Below, one piece after another: positions 52,485 to 61,599 of a stretch of 64,000 bases of DNA; within the stretch, counting starts at the first letter, position 1, and every line of letters starts with the position of its first letter. Source of the stretch: Burkholderiales bacterium (GTDB taxonomy: Bacteria; Pseudomonadota; Gammaproteobacteria; Burkholderiales; Burkholderiaceae_C); the NCBI GenBank assembly GCA_947464185.1, contig CANHVY010000005.1, forward strand, positions 1 to 64,000. The letters run 5' to 3'. The notes under the pieces are model-generated. The model was not told where the DNA came from, searched no databases, and worked only from the letters and a program-made list of their open reading frames with translations. The position numbers were made by a program, and so were the translations under genes.

Positions 52485-53681
52485 ATGAAGAGAAGACATC
52501 TGATCGCCGCCGCCAGCCTGGTGGCCGCCGCCGCCCTGCCGGTGCACGCCCAGGGCGTGATCAAGATCGGCGAAGTCAACAGCTACAAGGCGCAACCCGC
52601 CTTCCTGGAGCCCTACAAGAAGGGCATGGATCTGGCAGTGGAGGAAATCAACGCCGCTGGTGGCGTGGGCGGCCGCAAGCTGGAGCTCATCACGCGCGAC
52701 GACAACGCCAACCCGGGCGATGCCGTGCGCGTGGCCGAGGAGTTGCTGTCGCGCGAGAAGATCGACGTGCTGACCGGCACCTTCCTGTCGCACATCGGCC
52801 TGGCGCTGACAGACTTCGCCAAGCAGAAGAAGGTGTTCTTCCTGGCGGGCGAGCCGCTGACCGACAAGATCGTCTGGGCCAACGGCAATGCCTACACCTA
52901 CCGCCTGCGCCCCAGCACCTACATGCAGGTGGCCATGCTGGTGCCCGAGGCGGCGAAGCTGAAGAAGAAGCGCTGGGCCATCGTCTACCCCAACTACGAG
53001 TACGGCCAGTCGGCCATCGCCAGCTTCAAGCAGTTGCTGAAGGCGGCGCAGCCTGACGTGGAATTCGTCGCCGAACAGGCGCCGCCGTTGGGACGCGTGG
53101 AGGCCGGCCCGGTGGTGCAGGCCCTGCTGGATTCCAAGCCCGACGCCATCTTCAACGTGCTGTTCGGCGCCGACCTGTCGCGCTTCGTGCGCGAGGGCAA
53201 CACCCGTGAGCTCTTCAAGGGCCGGGAGGTGGTGAGCCTGCTGACGGGCGAGCCCGAGTACCTGGACCCGCTGAAAGACGAGACGCCCAACGGCTGGATC
53301 GTCACCGGCTACCCCTGGAACGGCATCAACACGCCCGAGCACCGCACCTTCCTGGCGGCCTACCAGAAGCGGTTCAACGACTACCCGCGCCTGGGCTCGG
53401 TGGTGGGCTACGCGCTGATCCATTCGGTGGCTGCGGGCGTGGCCAAGGCCGGTGGCACCGAGACCGACAAGCTGGTGGCTGCGTTCCGTGGCCTGCAGGT
53501 GAACACGCCCTTCGGGCGCATCACCTACCGCCCCGAGGACAACCAGTCCACGCTGGGCGCCTTCGTCGGCCGCACCAAGAACGAAGGGGGCAAGGGCGTG
53601 ATGGTGGACTACCGCTACCTGGACGGCGCCAACTTCCTGCCCAGCGCCGCCGAGGTGCGCAAGCTGCGTCCAGCGAACTGA
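52485..53681 (+). CDS. ABC transporter substrate-binding protein (branched-chain amino acid/amide type)
   Basis: The product has 398 residues. The signal peptide MKRRHLIAAASLVAAAALPV is cleaved after HAQ. The mature protein starts GVIKIGEVNSYKAQPAFLEP and has the two-lobed LivK-like layout with AINAAGGVGGRKLELITRDD-type segments. It is a periplasmic receptor for a small polar ligand. Clear SD GAAGGAG precedes the ATG. Its place ahead of permease and ATPase genes and in the middle of the N-heterocycle cluster suggests it imports nicotinate or a related carboxylate rather than leucine; this is inference. Confidence 0.92.
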   Translation: MKRRHLIAAASLVAAAALPVHAQGVIKIGEVNSYKAQPAFLEPYKKGMDLAVEEINAAGGVGGRKLELITRDDNANPGDAVRVAEELLSREKIDVLTGTFLSHIGLALTDFAKQKKVFFLAGEPLTDKIVWANGNAYTYRLRPSTYMQVAMLVPEAAKLKKKRWAIVYPNYEYGQSAIASFKQLLKAAQPDVEFVAEQAPPLGRVEAGPVVQALLDSKPDAIFNVLFGADLSRFVREGNTRELFKGREVVSLLTGEPEYLDPLKDETPNGWIVTGYPWNGINTPEHRTFLAAYQKRFNDYPRLGSVVGYALIHSVAAGVAKAGGTETDKLVAAFRGLQVNTPFGRITYRPEDNQSTLGAFVGRTKNEGGKGVMVDYRYLDGANFLPSAAEVRKLRPAN

Positions 53682-53740
53682 TGCACGCTTGAACCGGACC
53701 CGAGCCGCCCCGCCCGCCTGAACCAGCCCCTGAGCCGCCC

Positions 53741-55642
53741 ATGAGCCTTTCCAGCCTGCTCGTCCAACTGCTCAACGGCCTGGCCGGAGCTTCGTCGCTG
53801 TTCCTGGTGGCGGCGGGGCTGTCGCTGATCTTCGGCGTCACGCGCATCGTCAACTTTGCGCATGGTTCGTTCTACATGGTGGGCATCTACATCGCCTACA
53901 CCCTGGTGGAGCGGCTGGGCGGGGTCATCGGGTTCTGGCCGGCCTTGCTGCTCGCCGCCGTGGCGGTGGGCCTCATCGGTGCCGTGGTGGAGGTGCTGCT
54001 GTTGCGGCGCATCTACCACGCGCCCGAACTCTTCCAACTGCTGGCCACCTTCGCGCTGGCGCTGGTCTTCAAGGACCTGGTGCTGCGCCTGTGGGGGCCG
54101 GAGGAACTGCTGGGTCCGCGCGCGGCGGGGCTGGAAGGCTCGGTGCAGATCCTGGGGCGACGCTTCCCCACCTACGACCTCTTTCTCATCGTCGTGGGCC
54201 CGGCCGTGCTGGGCCTGCTGTGGCTGCTGCTGACCCGCACACGCTGGGGCACCCTGGTGCGCGCGGCCACCCAAGACCGCGACATGGTGGCCGCCCTTGG
54301 CGTCAACCAGGCGTGGCTGTTCACCTCGGTGTTTGCACTGGGCGCGATGCTCGCCGGCCTGGGCGGCGCGCTGCAACTGCCGCGCGAGCCCGCCAACCTG
54401 GAGATGGACCTGCACACCATCGGCGCCGCCTTCGTGGTGGTGGTGGTGGGCGGCATGGGCTCCATTCCCGGGGCCTTCGTGGCTGCCTTGCTGATCGCCG
54501 AGATCAAGGCCATCTGCATCTGGATCGGCCTCGTCAACATTGGCGGGGTCGAGATCTCGTTTTCCAAGCTCACCCTGGTGGTGGAGTTCCTGGTGATGGC
54601 CGCGGTCCTCATCCTGCGGCCCTGGGGGCTGATGGGGCGGGCGCCGGCGCCCAGCCGTCACGCCTCGGCGGCGGAGTCGCCGCTGCGCCTGCCGAGCAAG
54701 GCGGGTCAGGTCGCCACGTCCGCCGTCCTGCTGTTGCTCGTGGCCCTGCCCTTCGTCAGCGGCGCCTCGTCTTACACGACCGTGCTGGCCATCGATCTGC
54801 TGGTGGCCGCGCTGTTCGCCGTCAGCCTGCACTTCATCATGGGCCCCGGCGGCATGCATTCCTTCGGCCACGCCGCCTACTTCGGCCTGGCGGCCTACGG
54901 CGCGGCGCTGCTGGTGCGCAAGGCCGGGCTGCCGATGGAGCTGGCCCTGGCCCTCGGTCCGGTGGTGGCGGCGGCCTTCGCGGTGGTCTTCGGCTGGTTC
55001 GCGGTGCGGCTGTCGGGCGTGTACCTGGCCATGCTGACGCTCGCGTTTGCGCAGATCGCCTGGGCCATCGTCTATCAATGGGACAGCGTCACGGGCGGCA
55101 GCAACGGCGTCACGGGCGTGTGGCCGGCGGCCTGGCTGTCAGACAAGCGGGTCTACTATGGGCTGGCACTGGTGCTCACCGTGGCAGGCACCTGGCTGCT
55201 GCGGCGCATCCTGTTCTCGCCCTTTGGCTACGCCATGCGCGCCGGGCGTGACTCGCCGCTGCGGGCCGACGCGATCGGCATCGATGTCAAGCGTGTGCAG
55301 TGGGTGGCCTTCATCCTGGCGGGCACCGTGGCCGGCGTGGCCGGGGCGCTGTTCGCCTTCTCCAAGGGCAGCATCTCGCCCGAGGGCCTGCACGTGGGCA
55401 AGAGCATCGACGCGCTGGTGATGGTGCTGCTGGGCGGCGTGCAGACGCTGGCCGGCCCAGTGGTGGGCGCGGTGAGCTTCACCTGGCTGCACGACACCGT
55501 CGCACGCAACACCGAGTACTGGCGTGCCATGCTGGGCGGCATCATCCTGGTGCTGGTGCTGCTGTTCCCGCAGGGCATCGCCGGCTATGCGCAACGCCTG
55601 TTCCAGCGCGGCAACCCGGCCGACGGGAGGACCCAGGGATGA
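53741..55642 (+). CDS. Fused LivH-LivM ABC transporter permease
   Basis: The product has 633 residues. Residues ~1-300 are a LivH-type permease (LVAAGLSLIFGVTRIVNFAH is the usual start, GMGSIPGAFVAALLIAEIKA the EAA-like end). Residues ~320-625 are a LivM-type permease (MGPGGMHSFGHAAYFGLAAY, then SGVYLAMLTLAFAQIAWAIV, GGVQTLAGPVVGAV). The two proteins are normally separate, so this is a gene fusion. It has about 16 transmembrane helices. It overlaps livG by 4 bases. Confidence 0.93.
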   Translation: MSLSSLLVQLLNGLAGASSLFLVAAGLSLIFGVTRIVNFAHGSFYMVGIYIAYTLVERLGGVIGFWPALLLAAVAVGLIGAVVEVLLLRRIYHAPELFQLLATFALALVFKDLVLRLWGPEELLGPRAAGLEGSVQILGRRFPTYDLFLIVVGPAVLGLLWLLLTRTRWGTLVRAATQDRDMVAALGVNQAWLFTSVFALGAMLAGLGGALQLPREPANLEMDLHTIGAAFVVVVVGGMGSIPGAFVAALLIAEIKAICIWIGLVNIGGVEISFSKLTLVVEFLVMAAVLILRPWGLMGRAPAPSRHASAAESPLRLPSKAGQVATSAVLLLLVALPFVSGASSYTTVLAIDLLVAALFAVSLHFIMGPGGMHSFGHAAYFGLAAYGAALLVRKAGLPMELALALGPVVAAAFAVVFGWFAVRLSGVYLAMLTLAFAQIAWAIVYQWDSVTGGSNGVTGVWPAAWLSDKRVYYGLALVLTVAGTWLLRRILFSPFGYAMRAGRDSPLRADAIGIDVKRVQWVAFILAGTVAGVAGALFAFSKGSISPEGLHVGKSIDALVMVLLGGVQTLAGPVVGAVSFTWLHDTVARNTEYWRAMLGGIILVLVLLFPQGIAGYAQRLFQRGNPADGRTQG

Positions 55643-56403
55643 GCTTGCTGAGCGTCAAAGGGCTGGGCAAGTCCTTCGGCGGCGTGCGCGCCGTCGACGG
55701 CATCGACTTCGACATCGCCCCGGGCGAGTTGCTGGCCCTGATCGGGCCCAACGGGGCGGGCAAGTCCACCACTTTCAACATGGTGAACGGGCAGCTGCGG
55801 GCCGACCGCGGCAGCATCCTGCTGGAAGGCACCGAACTCATCGGCCTGCAGCCCCGCCAGATCTGGAATCTGGGCGTGGGCCGCACCTTCCAGATCGCCG
55901 AGACCTTCTCGTCCCTCACCGTGCTGGAGAACGTGCAGATGGCCCTGCTGTCGGCAGACCGGCAGGTGTTCTCGTTCTTCGCGCGGGCCGGCGAACACCG
56001 TCGCGAAGACGCCCTGGCCCTGCTGGCGCAGGTGGGCATGGCCGAGCAGGCCCAGCGCCCCTGCAGTGAGCTCGCCTACGGCGACGTCAAGCGCGTGGAA
56101 CTGGCCGTGGCCATGGCGCATGCGCCCAAGCTGCTGCTGATGGACGAGCCCACCGCCGGCATGGCGCCCAAGGAGCGCAACGAGCTGATGGAGCTGACCA
56201 AGGGCCTGGTGGTGGAGCGCCGCATGGCGGTGCTCTTCACCGAGCACAGCATGGACGTGGTATTTGCCCATGCCGACCGCGTCATCGTGCTGGCCCGCGG
56301 CCGCCTGATCGCCGGCGGCAGGCCCAGCGAAATCAGAGACCACCCCAAGGTGCAGGAGGTCTATCTCGGCACCGGCAAGACCTTCGAGCGCCAGGACACA
56401 TGA
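55639..56403 (+). CDS. ABC transporter ATP-binding protein (LivG type)
   Basis: The product has 254 residues. Walker A GPNGAGKST, the LivG-specific GRTFQIAETFSSLTVLENVQ, a signature-like ELAYGDVKRVELAVAMAH, Walker B LLLMDEPTAGMAP, and the H-loop LFTEHSMDVVFAHAD are all present. The canonical LSGGQ is replaced by LAYGD, which occurs in some LivG proteins. It couples ATP hydrolysis to import through the fused permease. It overlaps both neighbours by 4 bases. Confidence 0.94.
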   Translation: MSLLSVKGLGKSFGGVRAVDGIDFDIAPGELLALIGPNGAGKSTTFNMVNGQLRADRGSILLEGTELIGLQPRQIWNLGVGRTFQIAETFSSLTVLENVQMALLSADRQVFSFFARAGEHRREDALALLAQVGMAEQAQRPCSELAYGDVKRVELAVAMAHAPKLLLMDEPTAGMAPKERNELMELTKGLVVERRMAVLFTEHSMDVVFAHADRVIVLARGRLIAGGRPSEIRDHPKVQEVYLGTGKTFERQDT

Positions 56404-57134
56404 CAGATACCGCACCCCTGCTGGACGTGAAATCGCTGTCGGCCTGGTACGGCGGCGCGCACATCCTCTTTGACATTTCGCTGCAGGTGCACCCGGGCGA
56501 GGTGGTGGCCCTGATGGGCCGCAACGGCGCAGGCAAATCCACCACACTCAAGACCGTGATGGGCATGGTCGAAAAGCGCCGCGGCCAGGTGCAGTTCATG
56601 GGCCGTGACATCTCGCGCCTGGAGTCGCACGCCATCGCTTCGGCCGGCCTGGGCTACGTGCCGGAAGACCGCCGCATCTTCACCGACCTCACCGTGCTGG
56701 AGAACCTGGAGGTGGGCCGCCAGCCACCGCGCATGGGATCGCAAGGTCAGATGCTGGAGGCCTGGACCCCGCAGCGCCTGTTCAAGCTCTTCCCGAATCT
56801 GGGCGAGATGCCTGACCGCCCCGGCGGCCGCATGAGCGGTGGTGAGCAGCAGATGCTCACCGTGGCCCGCACCCTGATGGGCAACCCGTATCTGGTGCTG
56901 CTGGACGAACCCAGCGAAGGCGTGGCCCCGGTGATCGTCGAAGGCATGGTGCAGATGATCCTGGAGCTCAAGGCCGCGGGGGTGAGCATCCTGCTGTCCG
57001 AGCAGAACCTGCACTTCGCCACGCTGGTCTCGGACCGCGCCTACGTGCTGGAGAAGGGCCAGATCCGCTACCAGGGCACCATGCGGGAGTTGGCTGCCGA
57101 CGACGAGGTGCGGCGGGCTTATCTGTCGATGTGA
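56400..57134 (+). CDS. ABC transporter ATP-binding protein (LivF type)
   Basis: The product has 244 residues. Walker A GRNGAGKST, the segment GLGYVPEDRRIFTDLTVLEN (typical of LivF), signature MSGGEQQML, Walker B LVLLDEPSEGVAP and LSEQNLHFATLVSDRAYVLE are complete. It starts with an ATGA overlap to livG and ends overlapping the dehydrogenase small-subunit gene. The transporter and hydroxylase are thus one transcription unit. Confidence 0.94.
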   Translation: MTDTAPLLDVKSLSAWYGGAHILFDISLQVHPGEVVALMGRNGAGKSTTLKTVMGMVEKRRGQVQFMGRDISRLESHAIASAGLGYVPEDRRIFTDLTVLENLEVGRQPPRMGSQGQMLEAWTPQRLFKLFPNLGEMPDRPGGRMSGGEQQMLTVARTLMGNPYLVLLDEPSEGVAPVIVEGMVQMILELKAAGVSILLSEQNLHFATLVSDRAYVLEKGQIRYQGTMRELAADDEVRRAYLSM

Positions 57135-57616
57135 TGCGGTTCCTACTCAATGGCCGCGCCTTCGAGCCGGGCCACGCCGCACCAGGCGCCACCTTGCTGC
57201 AGGTGTTGCGCAACGACGCGCTGTGCAACGGCCCGAAGTTCGGCTGCGGACTGGGGCAATGCGGCGCCTGCACGGTGCTGGTGGACGGCCGCGTGGCCCG
57301 GGCCTGCGTGATCCCGGCTGAGAGCGTGGCCGGGCGGGAGATCACCACGCTGGAAGGCCTGGGAAGCCGTGAAGCTCCGCACCCCGTGCAGCAGGCCTTC
57401 ATCGACGCACAGGCCGCTCAGTGCGGCTACTGCACCAACGGCATGGTGATGGCCACCGTGGCCTTGCTGCGCCGCTGCCCGCTGCCCACTGACGCGCAGA
57501 TCCGCGAGGCCCTGTCGCACAACCTGTGCCGCTGCGGCGCGCATGTGGAGATCCTGCAGGCGGTGCACCTGGCAGCCCAACGCCTGGCCGAAACATCGGC
57601 GTCAGAAGGCGCCTGA
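57131..57616 (+). CDS. Molybdenum hydroxylase small [2Fe-2S] subunit (nicA/iorA-like)
   Basis: The product has 161 residues from GTG 57131; an ATG at 57134 is the next codon and equally likely. Plant-type [2Fe-2S] ligands are Cys39, Cys44, Cys47 and Cys59 (GCGLGQCGACTVL). The second helical domain has Cys98, Cys101, Cys133 and Cys135 (QCGYCTNGM and LCRCGAH). This is the complete xanthine-oxidase-family electron-transfer subunit. It moves electrons from the molybdenum centre of the next gene product toward the cytochrome domains. It overlaps livF and is 11 bases from the large-subunit gene. Confidence 0.93.
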   Translation: MMRFLLNGRAFEPGHAAPGATLLQVLRNDALCNGPKFGCGLGQCGACTVLVDGRVARACVIPAESVAGREITTLEGLGSREAPHPVQQAFIDAQAAQCGYCTNGMVMATVALLRRCPLPTDAQIREALSHNLCRCGAHVEILQAVHLAAQRLAETSASEGA

Positions 57617-57627
57617 TCACTCCCGCC

Positions 57628-60600
57628 ATGCGCGCCGCCAACGCCCCCGGCACCCGCGCCGGCTTCCTCGAAGCCCAGGGCGTGCTGCTGGTGGTGCGCG
57701 ACCCGCCCCCACCGCCTCCACCCGCCCCCGGCCAGCCGCCCATGGTGCCGGGCAACCCGGCCGAAGGGGTGGAGATCCTGCTGGCGCTGTGGGACGACGG
57801 CAGCGCCAACGGCCTGGGCGGCAAGGTGGACCTGGGTACCGGCATCGCCACCGCGCTGGGCCAGCTGGTGGCCGAGGAACTGGAGCTGCCTTTCGAGCGC
57901 GTGGTCATGCTGCTGGGCGACACCGCCCGCGTGCCCAACCAGGGCCCCACCATCGCCAGCGCCACGCTGCAGATCGCCTCCGATCCGCTCAAGCGCGCCG
58001 CCGCGCAGGCGCGCGCCTGGCTGCGGGCGCAGGCGGCCGAAGGCAGCGTCGCCGACATCCCCACCCTGCTGCGTGGCCAGCACATCCGCCTGGTGCTGGA
58101 CCCGGCCACGCCGCTGAAACCCAGCGCCGAGTGGACGGTGGCGGGCAAAAGCCTGCCGCGCGTGGACATCCCCGCCAAGGTGCTGGGCGAAGCCGCATTC
58201 GTACACGATGTGCGCCTGCCCGGCATGCTGCACGGCCGCGTGGTGCGCCCGCCTTACGCGGGCGCCGACCATGGCGAGTTCATCGGCCGCACGCTGCGCG
58301 CGGTGGACGAGTCCTCGGTGGCCCACCTGCCGGGCATCGTGGCCATCGTGCGCGAGGGCGACTTTGTCGGCATCGTGGCCGAGCGCGAAGAACAGGCTGA
58401 AACCGCCCTGCGCGCCTTGCGGCTGGACTGGGGCGACTGGCCAGCCCAACCACCTCTGCAAGACCTGGCCAACGCCTTGAGCGCCAACCCCGCCACGTCG
58501 CGTGTGGTGGCTGAGCGCGGCGACGTCAACGCGGCCAATGAAAAAGCACCGCTGCGACTGCAAAGCCGCTACGTCTGGCCCTATCAGATGCACGCCTCGA
58601 TCGGCCCGTCGTGCGCCGTGGCGCATTGGGTGCCTGAGGGTTCAGAACCTGGCGCAGAGCCGGACGGAGAGCCCTGCGCAGCATCACCCGACGGCGCCGG
58701 GCAAACCGCGACGGCACACGAGGCCACGACAAGTGCGGGCACCCCAGGCGCGACGCGTCTGCGCGTGTGGTCTGGCACGCAGAACCCCCACGTGCTGCGC
58801 GCCGATCTCGCCCTGCTGACCGGCCTGCCCGACACCGCCGTGGACGTGGTGCGCCTGGAGGCCGCCGGCTGCTACGGCCGCAATGGCGCCGATGACGTGA
58901 CGGCAGACGCCGCGCTGCTGTCGCGCGCCGTGGGACGGCCCGTGCGGGTGCAGCTCACGCGCGAACAGGAGCACCAGTGGGAGCCCAAGGGCGCCGCGCA
59001 GCTGATGGACGTGGACGGCTCGGTGGGCGCCGACGGGCGGCTGCAGGGCTGGGACTTCGAGACCTGCTACCCCAGCAACGCCGCGCCCACGCTGGCGCTG
59101 CTGCTCACCGGCCGCGTGGCGGCCACAGCGCAGGCCTATGCCATGGGCGACCGCACCTCGGTGCCGCCCTACCAGGTGCCGAACCTGAAGGTGACGGTCA
59201 ACGACATGCCGCCCATCCTGCGCGCCTCCTGGCTGCGCGGGGTGTCGGCCCTGCCGAACTCCTTCGCGCACGAGAGCTTTGTCGACGAACTGGCGCACGC
59301 CCAGGGCGAAGACCCGCTGGCCTTCCGCCTGAAGCATCTGGACGACCCGCGCGCGGCCGAACTCCTGCGCGAAACCGCTGAGCGCGCCGGCTGGCAGCCC
59401 CACGTGGGCCCCCGGCAGCACAGTGACGACGGCGTCACCCTCAAGGGCCAGGGCCTGGCCTATGCCCGCTACATCCACAGCAAGTTCCCGGGCTTCGGCG
59501 CCGCGTGGTCCGCCTGGGTGGCCGACGTGGAGGTGAACAAGCTCACGGGCGAGGTGCACGTCAGCCGCGTGGTGGTGGGTCATGACGCGGGCGCCATGGT
59601 CAACCCGGCAGGGGTCACGCACCAGGTGCACGGCAACGTGGTGCAGACCACCAGCCGCGCGCTGCAGGAACAGGTGGCGGTGGAACCGCAGACCGGCACG
59701 GTGGCCACGCGGGAATGGGGCAGCTACCCCATCCTGAGCTTCCGGCAGGTGCCGGTGATCGAGGTGGTGGTGCCGCCCCGCCCGGGCGAACCCGTCCTCG
59801 GCGCGGGCGAGTCGTCCTCGGTGCCGGGCACGGCGGCCATCGCCAACGCGATCTTCGATGCCACGGGCGTGCGCTTTCGCCAGCCGCCCTTCACGCCTGA
59901 GGTGGTGCGCGCCGCGCTGAACCCGCTGGAGGATGGGTCAGGGGCGCAGGTGCCCAGCCACGCCCACCCGTCTGGCGCCGATGGGTTGGTAGCCGCTGGG
60001 TCGGACGGTCGTGGCACTGGTACGCCGGGTGCAGCGGCCGACGAAGGCGCGCACAGCGCCAACCCAGGGGCCGAGACCAGCCCATCGCGCACCGGCCCAC
60101 CGCCCGCCTGGGTCGAGGAAGTGGCGCCGAGCACCACTGCGCCAGCACCCCTCGGCGCACCCCGCGCCAAGCCCGCGTGGGCTCGGGCGCTGGCCTTGGT
60201 CACCGGTGCCTTCGCGGCGCTGGCGGGTCTGGCCGGACTGGTCGCCTCCCGCCCAGCACTCGCGCCCATCTCGGGCGTGAATGCAGCTGCGGTCTACAGC
60301 ACCGAGACCCTGGAACGCGGCCGCCAACTCGCCGCCCTGGGCAACTGCGCGGGCTGCCACACGGCCGAGGGCGGTAAGGCCAACGCCGGGGGCCGACCGC
60401 TGGAGACGCCGTTTGGCACCGTCTACGCCACCAACCTCACGCCCGACCCCGCCACCGGCATCGGCCGCTGGTCCTTCAGCGCCTTCCAGCGCACCATGCG
60501 CGAGGGCGTGTCGCACGACGGGCGCATGCTCTACCCCGCCTTCCCGTACACCGCCTTCACGCGCATGACGGATGACGAGCTGACCGCGCTGTACGCCCAC

Positions 60601-61599
60601 CTGATGGCCCAGCCCGCGGTGGCGCAGGCCACCCCAGCCGCCGACCTGCGCGCCCCCTTCCACCTTCGCCCGCTGATGCACCTGTGGAACGCGCTGCATC
60701 TCCAGCCCGGCCCACGTGCCGTGCCCGCGGCCACGCTGGCAGCCCTGCCTGCGGGCGTGGACGCGGCGCTGTGGCAGCGCGGTGAGTATCTGGTGAACGG
60801 CCCCGGCCACTGCGGCGCCTGCCACACGCCGCGCGACGCCCTGGGAGCCGAAAGGACGGGCAGCGCTTATCTTTCAGGCGCCTGGGTGGACGGCTGGCAT
60901 GCGCCGTCGCTCACCTCGCTGAACCGTCGCACCCTGCCCTGGAGCGAGGCCGCCTTGCTGGGCTACCTGAAGCACGGCCACAGTGCTGCCCACGGCGTGG
61001 CCGTGGGGCCGATGGCGCAGGTGGTGGGCTCACTCCAAGGTGCGCCCGAGCAGGACCTGCGCGCCATGGCGCACTACCTGGCCACGCTGCAGGGCAACAC
61101 AGCAGCCCAGACCGCGGTGCCAGGCAGCACGGCCCAACAGGGAGCAGCAGGTCAACCCCTTTCAGAGTCACCCACGGCCGGCCCGGACACAGCCCTCGTC
61201 ACCCGCCTGGCGACCGAAGCCGTGGCGCGCGCCCGCGCGCTGGCCCCGCTGCCGGACGGCACCCAGCGCATGTTCGAGAGCGCCTGCGGCGCCTGCCACA
61301 GCGATGGGGCCGCGCCTGTGGACCTGGGCCTGAACCTGCCTCTGGCGACCAACAGCAAGCTGCAAGCCGACCAGCCCGACAACCTGTTGCGCGTGCTGCT
61401 GGACGGCATCCAGCGCCCGGCCACGCGCGACATCGCCTTCATGCCTGGCTTCCGCCACGCGCTGGACGATGCCCAATTGGCCGATCTCGCGCTGTGGCTG
61501 CGGCGCCGCTACGCGCCCGACCATCCCGCCTGGCCAGGCGCGCAGGCGATGCGTGAGCGCGTGGCCCAGGTGCGCGGCGCCCCCCGCAGCGACCGATGA
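57628..61599 (+). CDS. Molybdenum hydroxylase large subunit with tri-haem cytochrome c tail (nicB/iorB-like)
   Basis: The product has 1323 residues from the ATG at 57628. Residues ~1-770 are the molybdopterin domains of the NicB/IorB type, including the hammerhead (KVLGEAAFVHDVRLPGMLHG near 190) and Glu728 in GAGESSSVPG, the expected catalytic base. A Pro/Gly/Ala-rich linker (~770-848) and one hydrophobic helix (~849-880) follow. Three c-type haem sites come next: CAGCH (907-911), CGACH (1062-1066) and CGACH (1220-1224). Pseudomonas NicB has the same plan and hydroxylates nicotinate at C6, passing electrons to the respiratory chain. The substrate here is inferred from the neighbouring reductase and enamidase. 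Confidence 0.88.
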   Translation: MRAANAPGTRAGFLEAQGVLLVVRDPPPPPPPAPGQPPMVPGNPAEGVEILLALWDDGSANGLGGKVDLGTGIATALGQLVAEELELPFERVVMLLGDTARVPNQGPTIASATLQIASDPLKRAAAQARAWLRAQAAEGSVADIPTLLRGQHIRLVLDPATPLKPSAEWTVAGKSLPRVDIPAKVLGEAAFVHDVRLPGMLHGRVVRPPYAGADHGEFIGRTLRAVDESSVAHLPGIVAIVREGDFVGIVAEREEQAETALRALRLDWGDWPAQPPLQDLANALSANPATSRVVAERGDVNAANEKAPLRLQSRYVWPYQMHASIGPSCAVAHWVPEGSEPGAEPDGEPCAASPDGAGQTATAHEATTSAGTPGATRLRVWSGTQNPHVLRADLALLTGLPDTAVDVVRLEAAGCYGRNGADDVTADAALLSRAVGRPVRVQLTREQEHQWEPKGAAQLMDVDGSVGADGRLQGWDFETCYPSNAAPTLALLLTGRVAATAQAYAMGDRTSVPPYQVPNLKVTVNDMPPILRASWLRGVSALPNSFAHESFVDELAHAQGEDPLAFRLKHLDDPRAAELLRETAERAGWQPHVGPRQHSDDGVTLKGQGLAYARYIHSKFPGFGAAWSAWVADVEVNKLTGEVHVSRVVVGHDAGAMVNPAGVTHQVHGNVVQTTSRALQEQVAVEPQTGTVATREWGSYPILSFRQVPVIEVVVPPRPGEPVLGAGESSSVPGTAAIANAIFDATGVRFRQPPFTPEVVRAALNPLEDGSGAQVPSHAHPSGADGLVAAGSDGRGTGTPGAAADEGAHSANPGAETSPSRTGPPPAWVEEVAPSTTAPAPLGAPRAKPAWARALALVTGAFAALAGLAGLVASRPALAPISGVNAAAVYSTETLERGRQLAALGNCAGCHTAEGGKANAGGRPLETPFGTVYATNLTPDPATGIGRWSFSAFQRTMREGVSHDGRMLYPAFPYTAFTRMTDDELTALYAHLMAQPAVAQATPAADLRAPFHLRPLMHLWNALHLQPGPRAVPAATLAALPAGVDAALWQRGEYLVNGPGHCGACHTPRDALGAERTGSAYLSGAWVDGWHAPSLTSLNRRTLPWSEAALLGYLKHGHSAAHGVAVGPMAQVVGSLQGAPEQDLRAMAHYLATLQGNTAAQTAVPGSTAQQGAAGQPLSESPTAGPDTALVTRLATEAVARARALAPLPDGTQRMFESACGACHSDGAAPVDLGLNLPLATNSKLQADQPDNLLRVLLDGIQRPATRDIAFMPGFRHALDDAQLADLALWLRRRYAPDHPAWPGAQAMRERVAQVRGAPRSDR

